Source of the DNA: Ferruginibacter sp.
GTDB lineage: Bacteria; Bacteroidota; Bacteroidia; Chitinophagales; Chitinophagaceae
Reading direction: 5' to 3'
Assembly (NCBI GenBank): GCA_019638575.1
Contig: JAHBTN010000009.1
Span: forward strand, 1 to 64,000
Length of the DNA: 64,000 nucleotides
Below are positions 1 through 8,757 of this stretch, piece by piece (position 1 is the first letter of the stretch; the number at the start of each line of letters is the position of its first letter). The notes under the pieces were generated by a model. It was not told the DNA's origin. It saw only the letters and a list, made by a program, of their open reading frames with translations, and did no database searches. The translations under genes and the position numbers were made by a program.

Positions 1-1652
1 AAACGTATTTTTGTAACAGCACCATCTTCCCATAAACTATCAATTTTATAATCGATGGTTTTGGTTGTACTTACCCAATATTCTTTGTACCAGTCTAATT
101 GCAAACCACTAACTTGTTCTGCCACTCTCATAAAATCAGTTGCATTAGGATGTTTAAACCGCCATTGTTTATAATATTCCAGTAAAATTTTATCTCTTGT
201 CTCTGCTCCCACTATATAACCCAACTGTTCTAAAAAAACTTCGCCTTTTGAATAAGCAGCAGCGCTGTATGCAAAATTTGTTTCATAATGATCGCTATGT
301 GTTGTCATAGGTTCTTCAAAGCCACTTTTTGCCAGGTTAAAATAACTCAAGTAAGCACCGCTGTGGTCTTCGGGCGCCACCTCTATGGCAGCAGCCAGGT
401 TTTTATTGCCCGGTGTACGAATCAATGCTTCCTTCATTTGTTCTAAGGAAGATTTTTTATTATAAAATTTTGATACCAGGTCTTCTGCATAGCTGGTAAA
501 ACCTTCATCCATCCAGGGATACATACTTTCATTAGTACCCAGCATCATTTGGTACCAACTGTGCATCCATTCATGAAAAACCGTACCCAACCCGTAACCA
601 ATCAGCAGGGTTGCCATAGGATATTCCATACCACCATCACCGCCCTGTATAAAAGAATATTGCGGATAAGGGTATTTGCCAAAATGTTTTTCCATAAAAG
701 GCAAGGCTGTTGTAGCTGCTGAAAGCACTTTAGCCCATGCAGAATCGTTTTTTGAATTATTCTCTTTGTATTTATAAACCACATGTAAAACCGGCCCCCC
801 GTTTGGCATTTTATAACTCAGGTGTTTATACTCAGGGTCGGCACACCAAACAAAATCATGCACATTATCGCCCACAAAATGCCAGGTGCGTTTTTCATTG
901 TTTGTTGGTTTTAAATCTGTACCGGGTTTATCGTAACCCCAACCAATTTCACCGGCATTCATTAAAACTCCTGTACCTGCTAGTTTATAATCTTTATCAA
1001 TATTGATGGTAACATCATAATCGCCCCAAACACCATAAAATTCACGGGCAATATATGGAGTGGGATGCCAGCCTTCATAATCATACTCACACATTTTAGG
1101 ATACCACTGGCTCATACTATAACGCACTTTTGTTGTTGGATTATCCCTACCACTACGGCGTACCTGTAAAGGTACCTGGGCCTCAAATTCCATATCAAAT
1201 ACTACTTTGCTATGTGCAGCAATAGGTTTGGTAAGCATTACTTCCAATATTGTTTCGTGGTATTTAAATGGTTGGGGTACGCCATTCATTTTTAATGAAA
1301 TTATTTTTTGGTATCCTATCTCTTCAGGAGTAAGTTTTTCAATACGGTCTTTAACCCTGCCATCCCAATCGGGCCTGCCATTAATTAAAATTTTACCCAG
1401 TTCACGACTGTGTAAATCCATACTGCTGTTTGGTTGAAATGCATTCCAGTATAAATGATAAAACACTTTATTCAATACATAAGGAGAGTTATTACTGTAC
1501 TCCAGTTTTTGTTTACCTGTAAAACGGTTAGTTTGTACGTTAACATCAACTGTTATTTTGTATTTAACTGCCTGTTGCCAGCGATCGGGTTGGGCGCTTA
1601 CTGTAAGTTGTAAGCAAAACCCCGTCATCAATAAAAAAAGTATCCGCTTCAT
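1..1652 (-). CDS. M1 family zinc metallopeptidase (partial, C-terminus beyond the left edge)
   Basis: Start codon is ATG at 1652-1650; 550 codons are visible and the frame is open to the window edge. The first ~20 residues (MKRILFLLMTGFCLQ...) form a signal peptide, so the enzyme acts in the periplasm or at the surface. The gluzincin signature is complete: HEWMH at residues 360-364 and the third zinc ligand Glu383 in WMDEGF, exactly 18 residues after the second His. A GGMEYP segment just upstream corresponds to the substrate-binding GxMEN motif of M1 aminopeptidases, with Tyr in place of Asn. Family knowledge makes it an aminopeptidase; the exact substrate cannot be read. No clear promoter is seen in the 161 bases between it and rsmI. 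Confidence 0.9.
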   Translation of the reverse strand, partial: MKRILFLLMTGFCLQLTVSAQPDRWQQAVKYKITVDVNVQTNRFTGKQKLEYSNNSPYVLNKVFYHLYWNAFQPNSSMDLHSRELGKILINGRPDWDGRVKDRIEKLTPEEIGYQKIISLKMNGVPQPFKYHETILEVMLTKPIAAHSKVVFDMEFEAQVPLQVRRSGRDNPTTKVRYSMSQWYPKMCEYDYEGWHPTPYIAREFYGVWGDYDVTINIDKDYKLAGTGVLMNAGEIGWGYDKPGTDLKPTNNEKRTWHFVGDNVHDFVWCADPEYKHLSYKMPNGGPVLHVVYKYKENNSKNDSAWAKVLSAATTALPFMEKHFGKYPYPQYSFIQGGDGGMEYPMATLLIGYGLGTVFHEWMHSWYQMMLGTNESMYPWMDEGFTSYAEDLVSKFYNKKSSLEQMKEALIRTPGNKNLAAAIEVAPEDHSGAYLSYFNLAKSGFEEPMTTHSDHYETNFAYSAAAYSKGEVFLEQLGYIVGAETRDKILLEYYKQWRFKHPNATDFMRVAEQVSGLQLDWYKEYWVSTTKTIDYKIDSLWEDGAVTKIR

Positions 1653-1813
1653 GTATTAATTTTTAAATGCCGGTAAATTTCGGTAAAATAAGTTTATGAA
1701 AAAGATAAAACTGATAAGTGGTTATTCAAACAAAAAAATAATAAAACATTACAACATAGCTATATAAACCGGCTAATTAAAAGCTTACTATAGATATAAT
1801 AAGAATTAGATGC

Positions 1814-2479
1814 CTACTCTTTTCCTGCTACCACAATTACAATTTCGCCTTTTACAGTTTTAGTATTAAAATAATCATATACCTCCTGTAAACTGCCTCT
1901 TGCATTTTCTTCAAATTTTTTTGTTAGTTCTCGGCTTACACAACATTGCCTTTGAGGGCCAAAATAATTAATAAAATCGTTTAAGGTTTTTACAAGGCGC
2001 ATAGGGCTTTCATAAAAAACCATTGTTCTTTCTTCATCAGCCAGTTTTTTTAAAATTGTTTGCCTCCCTTTTTTTAAAGGCAAAAAACCTTCAAAACAAA
2101 AACTATTGATGGGTAAACCGCTATTTACCAAAGCAGGTACAAAGGCTGTGGCACCGGGCAAACATTCTACTTTGATATTGTTTTTAATGCATTCCCTAAC
2201 CAGTAAAAATGCAGGGTCGCTAATGCCGGGTGTGCCTGCATCGGTAAGCAATGCCATTGTTTTACCTGCTGCTAACTGCCCGGTTAAATGTGCAAGTATC
2301 TTATGCTCGTTATGTTGATGGTAGGCAGTAATAGGTTTATGAACCTGGTAATGATTAAGCAGTATTGAAGAAGTACGGGTATCTTCGGCAAGTATCAAAT
2401 CAACTGCTTTTAATGTTTCAATAGCCCTGAAAGTGATATCTGCAAGATTACCAATGGGAGAAGGAATGAGATAAAGCAC
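1814..2479 (-). CDS. rsmI: 16S rRNA (cytidine(1402)-2'-O)-methyltransferase RsmI
   Basis: The 221-residue protein is a tetrapyrrole-methylase-fold SAM-dependent methyltransferase. It shows IPSPIGNL at residues 5-12, AEDTR at 31-35 and the glycine-rich LLTDAGTPGISDP at 77-89, all diagnostic of RsmI, which 2'-O-methylates C1402 in the decoding centre. Proteobacterial RsmI is about 60 residues longer because of a C-terminal helical domain. That domain is absent here and the protein ends at VVAGKE, right after the catalytic fold; as far as I know this short form is usual in Bacteroidota. It lies 61 bases downstream of purS and is probably the last gene of the pepP-pssA-purS-rsmI unit. Confidence 0.93.
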   Translation of the reverse strand: MLYLIPSPIGNLADITFRAIETLKAVDLILAEDTRTSSILLNHYQVHKPITAYHQHNEHKILAHLTGQLAAGKTMALLTDAGTPGISDPAFLLVRECIKNNIKVECLPGATAFVPALVNSGLPINSFCFEGFLPLKKGRQTILKKLADEERTMVFYESPMRLVKTLNDFINYFGPQRQCCVSRELTKKFEENARGSLQEVYDYFNTKTVKGEIVIVVAGKE

Positions 2480-2540
2480 TTTTATATTTTTTTATTGATG
2501 GCAACAGCCGCACATTTATACAATAATTAGCTGTATCAAT

Positions 2541-2786
2541 TTAACTCACTGATATTTCATATACCTCCATTACCGGGTTGGCCAGTAGTTTTTTAGCTGC
2601 TTCAGTTGCAGTAGCAATGGCTGCATCTTTATTTTCAGCTTCTATCTGCAAATCGATGTGCTTACCTATGCGTACATCTGTTACATTATTAATACCGAGG
2701 TTTTCTAAACCGCCCAGTACTGCTTTACCCTGTGGGTCTAACAAATCTTTTAAAGGCATCACTTTTATCTGTACTGTAAATATCAT
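2541..2786 (-). CDS. purS: Phosphoribosylformylglycinamidine synthase subunit PurS
   Basis: An 81-residue protein starting MIFTVQIKVMPLKDLLDPQG, with the conserved pattern of PurS: a V-x-PKxxxxDPQG-like segment, a GLENLGINNVTDVRIGK core and a C-terminal ANPVMEVYEI. PurS is the small dimeric subunit that bridges PurL and the glutaminase PurQ in FGAM synthase (purine synthesis step 4). The start at 2786 is preferred over upstream in-frame codons because its ATG overlaps the TGA of pssA (ATGA), which suggests translational coupling. purL and purQ are not in this window, so purS sits apart from its partners, inside a phospholipid and peptidase gene unit. Confidence 0.9.
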   Translation of the reverse strand: MIFTVQIKVMPLKDLLDPQGKAVLGGLENLGINNVTDVRIGKHIDLQIEAENKDAAIATATEAAKKLLANPVMEVYEISVS

Positions 2787-3553
2787 GGTTGTTTTTGTTT
2801 GAACAGCAAAGATAAAATAATGTAAATGATAAACACCAGCGGCACAGCCAGCCAATGTAAAAACAAGGCTGCAATAATTGCTACGGCCAGTAAAATAAAT
2901 TTAGGCAGGTTGTTTTTTACTGTAAAGTCTTTAAACTTTAAAGCCATCATGGGTAAATTGCTTACCATTAACCAACTAAGCAAAATTATCAGCCCGTATA
3001 AAAACCATTTATTAAAAAGTATATCTACAATTAACTGGCTGTTGTTGTTCCAGTAAATTAGCGGTAACGATGCTACCATTAAACCCACTGCAGGAATGGG
3101 CACACCTTTAAAACCATATGACTGTGAGTCATCGAGGTTAAATTTAGCCAGGCGCCAGGCGCCAGCTGCTGCTAAAATAAATGCAGGCAAAAGCCAAATG
3201 ACAGATGCATTTAAACCATCTTCTTCCTGTGCAATGCTCATTCTTAAAAACTGGTACAATATCATAGCGGGTGCCGCACCAAAGCTTACCACATCGGCCA
3301 AAGAATCTAGTTGCTTACCCATAGCAGAACTTGCATTGAACAGGCGGGCTACAAATCCATCAAGAAAATCTACAAGCGCTGCAAGACCAATGAATAGCGA
3401 TGCCATCCATATTTTTTCGGGTATGCCAATAAGTTGTGTGCCATCGGTATTGTATTGTATAACAATACCGTTTTGTAAAGTAGCCACAATGGCTAAGCAT
3501 CCAAAAATTAAATTAAGAAGGGTAAATAAATTAGGGATATGCCTGGTCATCAA
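2783..3553 (-). CDS. pssA: CDP-diacylglycerol--serine O-phosphatidyltransferase
   Basis: A 256-residue polytopic membrane protein carrying the full CDP-alcohol phosphotransferase signature: Asp62, Asp65-Gly66, Ala69-Arg70, Gly79, Asp83 and Asp87. It makes phosphatidylserine from CDP-diacylglycerol and serine, the precursor of phosphatidylethanolamine. The N-terminal TRHIPNLFTLLNL and the length fit PssA better than PgsA. Roughly six to eight hydrophobic segments follow the motif. Its start lies 1 base after the pepP stop and its stop overlaps the purS start, so it is the middle of a tightly packed operon. Confidence 0.92.
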   Translation of the reverse strand: MMTRHIPNLFTLLNLIFGCLAIVATLQNGIVIQYNTDGTQLIGIPEKIWMASLFIGLAALVDFLDGFVARLFNASSAMGKQLDSLADVVSFGAAPAMILYQFLRMSIAQEEDGLNASVIWLLPAFILAAAGAWRLAKFNLDDSQSYGFKGVPIPAVGLMVASLPLIYWNNNSQLIVDILFNKWFLYGLIILLSWLMVSNLPMMALKFKDFTVKNNLPKFILLAVAIIAALFLHWLAVPLVFIIYIILSLLFKQKQP

Positions 3554-3554
3554 A

Positions 3555-4844
3555 TTATTTTTTCATGTAAGCTTCAATTTCTTCCACCGTTATTGGGATG
3601 TTTTTCATCAAATCTTTGTTCCCGTTCCTGGTTATCCAAAAATTATTTTCAATTCGTACACCCATCTTTTCCTCTTCAATATAAATGCCCGGTTCTACAG
3701 TAAATACCATGCCTGCTTTTATCGGTTCTGTTCTTGTACCAAGGTCGTGTACATCTATACCCAGGTGGTGAGAGATGCCATGGTACAGGTATTTTCTGTA
3801 AGCCCTGTTATCGGGGTCTTCGTTTTTAATATCCGATTTTTTTAACAGCCCAATCTTTTGAAAAATAACGGTAGCTTCATCACCAACTTTTTCGGTATAA
3901 TCTACAATACTGATACCGGGTTTTAAAATACTGGCAGCATAATGATGCAAATGTAAACAAGCGTTGTACACGGTTTTTTGCCGGCGACTAAACTTACCGC
4001 TAACAGGTACAGTACGGCTTAAATCTGCATTATACCCCCCATATTCTGCACCAAAATCCATCAAAATTAATTCCCCATCCTTGCATTCCTGGTTGTTATC
4101 AATATAATGAAGCGTTCTTGCCCTGTCGCCACTTGCAATGATAGAACTATAACCCGGCCCTGTTGCTCTTTGCGAAAGGAATGAATGGTAAATCTCGGCT
4201 TCAATTTCGTATTCCATTATACCGGGTTTAATAACCTGCATCAATCTTCTGAAAGTGATATCTGTTATGTCAATTGCCTTTTGCATCACTTCTACTTCCA
4301 GGGCAGTTTTAATGGCTCGTAGTTCTTTCAATATTTTAGCGCTTCGCCTGTAATTATGTAATGGAAAGCGTTGCTGCATTAATGTTGCATAGCGATAATC
4401 TCTTACCTGAACATTGTTTGATTTACGGTCGTTTTCATTTGTGTTAAGATAAATGGTATCTGCTGTATGAATCCATGGCTGCAGGGTTGCATCAACAGTA
4501 TCTAACCAAATAACGGTTTTAATACCCGAAATGGATGTTCCTTCATTAGCCCTCAACCTGTGTCCATCCCATTTTTCTTTTAACTCATTAGGCCTCACCA
4601 AAACCAAAACCTCCCTGTATTTAGGATCAGGATTACCAGGATATAATATCAACATGGTATCTTCCTGTTCAATACCCGTTAACCAATATAAATCGCTGTT
4701 TTGTTTAAAACGATGCAGTTGATCGCCATTGGTAGGTAATTCATCATTACTATTAAAAATAGCAATACTGTTTTTTTCCATTTTTTGAATAAACCGATTC
4801 CTGTTTTGAACAAATATTTCGGGATTGAGTGGCAAATATTTCAT
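3555..4844 (-). CDS. pepP: Xaa-Pro aminopeptidase (M24B family)
   Basis: A 429-residue cytoplasmic protein with an aminopeptidase P N-terminal domain (about 1-150) and a pita-bread metallopeptidase domain (about 175-425). The dinuclear metal ligands are visible: Asp263, Asp274, His359 (in HGISHHLG), Glu384 (TVEPG) and Glu399 (RIEN), and VHD at 365-367 is also conserved. It removes N-terminal residues that precede proline. It is the first gene of a minus-strand unit with pssA, purS and rsmI. The upstream 359 bases separate it from divergent pckA; I see no perfect TAnnTTTG box for it there. Confidence 0.93.
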   Translation of the reverse strand: MKYLPLNPEIFVQNRNRFIQKMEKNSIAIFNSNDELPTNGDQLHRFKQNSDLYWLTGIEQEDTMLILYPGNPDPKYREVLVLVRPNELKEKWDGHRLRANEGTSISGIKTVIWLDTVDATLQPWIHTADTIYLNTNENDRKSNNVQVRDYRYATLMQQRFPLHNYRRSAKILKELRAIKTALEVEVMQKAIDITDITFRRLMQVIKPGIMEYEIEAEIYHSFLSQRATGPGYSSIIASGDRARTLHYIDNNQECKDGELILMDFGAEYGGYNADLSRTVPVSGKFSRRQKTVYNACLHLHHYAASILKPGISIVDYTEKVGDEATVIFQKIGLLKKSDIKNEDPDNRAYRKYLYHGISHHLGIDVHDLGTRTEPIKAGMVFTVEPGIYIEEEKMGVRIENNFWITRNGNKDLMKNIPITVEEIEAYMKK

Positions 4845-5029
4845 GTGTATTATATTTTGCTATTAATAAAAGTGTGTACTGCAATATACATTTAAATCAT
4901 GTTTTTCTTTTGATACAAAAAACCTAAGAGGAGAATAAAATAAGTATTTACCCTGGTAAAAAAACCGGCCATTTATATAATCATATTTAAAATAGAATAG
5001 AAAATGGCTTAATCAATAATTTCAAAATT

Positions 5030-5065
5030 AATTCTATTTTATTTAATTTTTATTAAAATAGAATT
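5030..5065. repeat. Inverted repeat upstream of pckA
   Basis: Arms AATTCTATTTTA (5030-5041) and TAAAATAGAATT (5054-5065) are perfect 12-base complements around a 12-base spacer. A further direct copy of the core lies at 4989-4998. It sits about 95 bases upstream of the pckA -7 box. It could be a regulator-binding site or simply AT-rich dyad sequence; no known operator matches by eye. Confidence 0.5.
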
Positions 5066-5158
5066 CAATTGTTTAATATTTTTTAATATTTATACAATTT
5101 TATCTTACTTATTTTAAATATACGTTTATCAAATTAGTTTTATAAATACACAATTACA

Positions 5159-5166
5159 TAACTTTG
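5159..5166 (+). promoter_or_regulatory. Bacteroidota-type -7 box for pckA
   Basis: TAACTTTG is a perfect match to the TAnnTTTG -7 element and lies 37 bases before the pckA ATG. The -33 element is weak (TTAG near 5134-5137). Confidence 0.6.
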
Positions 5167-5203
5167 CGGCAACGATTGCATAAACTTAAAATTTTAACTT
5201 GCT

Positions 5204-6808
5204 ATGTCAGTTCAAACGATGATTGCCGCTCCAAAAAACGCCTTATTAAAACTTGGATTTACAAATGTTGAAAACGTTCATTATCAATTAGACCCCACCA
5301 CCCTAACCGAACAATCTGTTAAGCGTGGGGATGGAGTTTTAAACGATACCGGTGCTTTATTAGTAAACACCGGAAAATTTACAGGCAGAAGCCCTAAAGA
5401 TAAATTTACCGTTAAAGATGCTATAACAGAAAACACAGTTAACTGGAATGATTTTAACTTACCTATTGAGGAGAAATATTTTTTTCAGCTTAAAGAAAAA
5501 ATGCTTGCCCATTTAAGCCAAAAGGAAATTTGGGTACGAGATTGTTTTGCCTGTGCCGAAGAAGCATACAGGCTTAAGCTACGTGTTATAAATGAAAACC
5601 CATGGAGCAATTTATTTTGCTATAACATGTTTATTCGCCCCGAAGAAAAAGACCTTGAAAATTTTGAACCACACTGGCATGTAATACAAGCACCAACCTT
5701 TAAGGCCAACCCTGCAGTGGATGGCACCCGTGCCGATAATTTTGCCATTATAAGCTTTACACATAAAACAATATTGATTGGCGGTACCGGCTATACCGGC
5801 GAAATAAAAAAAGGCATATTTGGTATGCTGAATTTTGTATTGCCAACAAAAGCAAATGTACTTAGTATGCATTGCAGCGCAAACATGGGCGAAGCCGGCG
5901 ATACAGCAATATTTTTTGGTTTAAGTGGTACCGGTAAAACCACTTTAAGCGCCGACCCTAAACGCAAACTAATAGGAGATGATGAGCATGGCTGGACTGA
6001 CAACAGTGTGTTTAATTTTGAAGGTGGTTGTTATGCAAAATGTATTGACCTAAGTGCCGAGAAAGAACCCGAAATTTATAATGCCATTAGGCCGGGAGCA
6101 TTGGTTGAGAACGTAACATTCATTGAAGGCACTAATAAGATAGATTTTGCAAGTAAAAAAATAACTGAAAACACAAGGGTAAGCTACCCATTAACATTTA
6201 TCAGTAACGCACTACATCCGTCTATTGGTAAAACACCAAAAAATATTTTTCTGTTAACCTGCGATGCCTATGGAGTTTTGCCCCCTATTAGCAAACTTAC
6301 AGCCGGGCAGGCCATGTACCAGTTTATAAGCGGATATACTGCAAAAGTTGCCGGTACCGAAGCTGGCGTTACTGAACCTAAAGCAACATTCAGCGCATGT
6401 TTTGGTGCACCTTTTTTACCATTACACCCTGCGCAATATGCCGAAATGCTTGGTAAAAAAATGACACAACATAATGTAAATGTGTGGATGGTAAATACCG
6501 GCTGGAGCGGTGGCCCTTATGGTGTTGGCAGCCGTACAAAACTCAGCTACACCAGGGCTATGATAACTGCTGCGCTTGAAGGTAAATTAGATAATGTAAC
6601 CTATGAAGCACACCCGGTATTTGGTATGCTGATGCCAACCGAATGCCCGAATGTGCCTCATGAAATATTAAGACCACGCAATGCCTGGGCCGATAAAGAC
6701 GCTTATGATGCCATTGCTAAAAACCTGGCTGCCCAGTTTGTAAAGAATTTTGAGAAATATGCAAGTGGCGCTAATGAAGAAATACTGGCAGCCGCTCCAA
6801 AAGTTTAA
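5204..6808 (+). CDS. pckA: Phosphoenolpyruvate carboxykinase (ATP)
   Basis: A 534-residue soluble enzyme of the ATP-dependent PEPCK family that interconverts oxaloacetate and phosphoenolpyruvate, the entry to gluconeogenesis. Key motifs are GRSPKDKF (61-68), the P-loop GLSGTGKTT (239-247) and the metal-binding GDDEHGW (258-264); His223 lies in MHCSAN. Length equals that of bacterial PckA. It is transcribed alone, from a perfect -7 box upstream to a strong hairpin downstream. The neighbouring ketoacid CoA-transferase genes are convergent, so any metabolic link is not transcriptional. Confidence 0.97.
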   Translation: MSVQTMIAAPKNALLKLGFTNVENVHYQLDPTTLTEQSVKRGDGVLNDTGALLVNTGKFTGRSPKDKFTVKDAITENTVNWNDFNLPIEEKYFFQLKEKMLAHLSQKEIWVRDCFACAEEAYRLKLRVINENPWSNLFCYNMFIRPEEKDLENFEPHWHVIQAPTFKANPAVDGTRADNFAIISFTHKTILIGGTGYTGEIKKGIFGMLNFVLPTKANVLSMHCSANMGEAGDTAIFFGLSGTGKTTLSADPKRKLIGDDEHGWTDNSVFNFEGGCYAKCIDLSAEKEPEIYNAIRPGALVENVTFIEGTNKIDFASKKITENTRVSYPLTFISNALHPSIGKTPKNIFLLTCDAYGVLPPISKLTAGQAMYQFISGYTAKVAGTEAGVTEPKATFSACFGAPFLPLHPAQYAEMLGKKMTQHNVNVWMVNTGWSGGPYGVGSRTKLSYTRAMITAALEGKLDNVTYEAHPVFGMLMPTECPNVPHEILRPRNAWADKDAYDAIAKNLAAQFVKNFEKYASGANEEILAAAPKV

Positions 6809-6835
6809 TACCGGTTTTTAAACTAACAGCCTATT

Positions 6836-6864
6836 AAAAAGCCTCCAGTAATTGGAGGTTTTTT
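6836..6864. terminator. Bidirectional intrinsic terminator between pckA and scoB
   Basis: Stem CCTCCA (6842-6847) pairs with TGGAGG (6853-6858) around loop GTAAT. It is followed by a T run on the plus strand and, because AAAAA precedes it, by a T run on the minus strand too. It can serve both convergent genes. Confidence 0.85.
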
Positions 6865-6931
6865 ATTTTGAAAAATTTTTTGCAACTTATTTGTTCTATA
6901 ATTTTTAATAGGCTAAATATTTTACTTCAAT

Positions 6932-7588
6932 TTAAAATTGCATTTCAGGTATCTCTCTTTCCACAATCAATTTACCGGCAGTTTTTGAAATTATTTCTTC
7001 TGTAGTAACACCCGGTGCTCTTTCTAATAATTTAAACCCGTTTTCTGTTACTTCCAATACTGCCAGTTCGGTTACAATTTTTTTAATGCATTTTATACCT
7101 GTTAATGGAAGAGTGCAGGCTGGTAAAAGTTTACTTTCGCCCTGGCGATTTGTGTGCATCATAGCTACAATGATATTTTTAGCACTTGCTACCAGATCCA
7201 TTGCGCCACCCATACCTTTAACCATCTTGCCGGGTATTTTCCAGCTTGCTATATCGCCATTTTCGCTCACTTCCATTGCACCCAAAACAGTTAGGTTAAC
7301 TTTTCCGGCTCGTATCATTCCAAAGCTCATGGCGCTATCAAAAATTGATGAGCCCGGTAAGGTGGTGATGGTTTGTTTGCCGGCATTTATCAAATCGGCA
7401 CTTTCTTTACCAGCCACCGGAAAAGGCCCCATGCCCAGCAAACCGTTTTCGCTTTGCAATATCACTTTTATTCCTTCAGGAATATAATTTGCTACCAGGG
7501 TAGGAATTCCAATTCCAAGATTTACATAGTAGCCATCTTTTAATTCTTTTGCTATGCGTTGTGCTATTTGTTCTTTTGTTAAAGCCAT
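6932..7588 (-). CDS. scoB: 3-oxoacid CoA-transferase subunit B
   Basis: A 218-residue beta subunit of a ketoacid CoA-transferase (family I). The catalytic glutamate that forms the enzyme-CoA thioester is Glu47 in SENGLLG, and the glycine-rich GIGIPT lies at 25-30. With subunit A it moves CoA from succinyl-CoA to acetoacetate or a related 3-ketoacid. It follows scoA after 111 bases and ends the long minus-strand unit that starts at bamD. Succinyl-CoA:3-ketoacid specificity is likely from overall similarity, but acetate or butyrate acceptors cannot be excluded. Confidence 0.92.
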   Translation of the reverse strand: MALTKEQIAQRIAKELKDGYYVNLGIGIPTLVANYIPEGIKVILQSENGLLGMGPFPVAGKESADLINAGKQTITTLPGSSIFDSAMSFGMIRAGKVNLTVLGAMEVSENGDIASWKIPGKMVKGMGGAMDLVASAKNIIVAMMHTNRQGESKLLPACTLPLTGIKCIKKIVTELAVLEVTENGFKLLERAPGVTTEEIISKTAGKLIVEREIPEMQF

Positions 7589-7699
7589 GATTAAAAAGAT
7601 AATTTTATTTGCTTTTTTTAACTGAACTTTTTTTTCTTTAAAAATTCACAGCAGGTTTTAAAATATTTTTGTTGATACAAAACAGGCTTACTGATTTGC

Positions 7700-8392
7700 T
7701 TACTTGGTCAATGTAAGTTGTTCAATCCTTTTTTCATAGTTTTTTCCCTGGAAGATACGGTGAACATAAATTCCCGGTGTATGTACCTGGTTTGGGTCAA
7801 TCTCTCCCGATGGAACAAGTTCTTCTACTTCTGCAATAGTTATTTTGCCTGCCATAGCCATCAGGGGATTAAAATTTCTTGCTGTATCCTTATACACAAG
7901 ATTACCATCAGCATCGCCTCGCCATGCTTTTACAATAGCAAAATCTGCATCAAAAGCATATTCAAGTAAATATTCTTTATCATTAAAGATGCGGCTTTCT
8001 TTGCCAACTGCTACCTCGGTTCCCACTCCGGCAGGAGTGTAAATTGCCGGCATACCATAACCACTTGCCATACATCTTGTGGCTAGTGTGCCTTGCGGTA
8101 TTAACTCTACCTCCAACTCTCCACTTAATAACTGTCGTTCAAATTCTGCATTCTCACCTACGTAAGATGCAATCATTTTCTTAAGTTGTTTTTGCTGTAG
8201 TAATAATCCAATTCCAAAATCATCTACCCCTGCATTATTAGAAATACAGGTAAGATTTTTAGGGCCGCTTTTTACCAATGCAGCAATACAGTTTTCCGGA
8301 ATACCGCATAAGCCAAAGCCACCTAGCATTAACACTGCTCCATCCTTAATATCGGCTACAGCTTCATCAGCATTTTTGTAAATCTTATTCAT
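7700..8392 (-). CDS. scoA: 3-oxoacid CoA-transferase subunit A
   Basis: A 230-residue alpha subunit with the CoA-binding glycine-rich loop GGFGLCG at 24-30 and the family signature IPQGTLA around 130. It pairs with scoB in ketone-body or acetoacetate CoA activation. Its ATG is separated from the TAA of the DUF4296 lipoprotein gene by only 2 bases, so it appears to be co-transcribed with the porD unit although no functional link is obvious. Confidence 0.92.
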   Translation of the reverse strand: MNKIYKNADEAVADIKDGAVLMLGGFGLCGIPENCIAALVKSGPKNLTCISNNAGVDDFGIGLLLQQKQLKKMIASYVGENAEFERQLLSGELEVELIPQGTLATRCMASGYGMPAIYTPAGVGTEVAVGKESRIFNDKEYLLEYAFDADFAIVKAWRGDADGNLVYKDTARNFNPLMAMAGKITIAEVEELVPSGEIDPNQVHTPGIYVHRIFQGKNYEKRIEQLTLTK

Positions 8393-8394
8393 AA

Positions 8395-8757
8395 TTACTC
8401 TGCCATAAAAGGCTTTATTTTTATTTGTTTATTACGTTCATTTTGTGCAATGATACTATCCAACACCCGGTTTAATAATCCAGCGTTATTTTTGTAATAA
8501 TCATAGCTTTTATAAAATTCATCTTTCGTTACATGGTGTAAATCAAAAATTTCCTGCTGAAGCTCCAGGTTTTTTATAGCTGCATTTTTTGAAGTATCTT
8601 TTTTAACAAACTGGTCTGTAAAAGCCTGTGCTTTTATAACATCCCATAACACAGCCTGCATCTTGCCTGGCTTTAAAATTGTGGCGGGTATCTCATCTTT
8701 ACTGTTGCATGAGATTAAAGATATTGCAACAAAGAGTAAAATACAAATCCTAATCAT
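8395..8757 (-). CDS. DUF4296 lipoprotein
   Basis: A 120-residue protein with a lipoprotein signal whose lipobox LISC places the lipidated Cys at residue 17. The mature part begins PATILKPGKMQAVLWDVIKAQAF, the hallmark of DUF4296, a helical family found in Bacteroidota. The function is unknown. Its ATG overlaps the TGA of porD (ATGA), so translation is probably coupled. The repeated association of this family with envelope assembly genes suggests an envelope role, which is inference. Confidence 0.85.
   Translation of the reverse strand: MIRICILLFVAISLISCNSKDEIPATILKPGKMQAVLWDVIKAQAFTDQFVKKDTSKNAAIKNLELQQEIFDLHHVTKDEFYKSYDYYKNNAGLLNRVLDSIIAQNERNKQIKIKPFMAE

Larger units (their letters stand above)
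4845..5203. other. Divergent AT-rich intergenic region between pepP and pckA
   Basis: This is the longest stretch without a gene in the window. It contains three copies of AAAATAGAAT: forward at 4989-4998, inverted at 5031-5040 and forward at 5055-5064. The last two form a perfect dyad. A -7 promoter box for pckA lies at 5159-5166. No credible reading frame or RNA gene is seen. Confidence 0.7.

Noticed and set aside
3096-3845. 249-codon open frame on the plus strand across pssA and pepP
   Set aside because: It lies antisense to two well-supported enzymes with intact motifs and its translation resembles no protein family; it is a mirror of their codon use.
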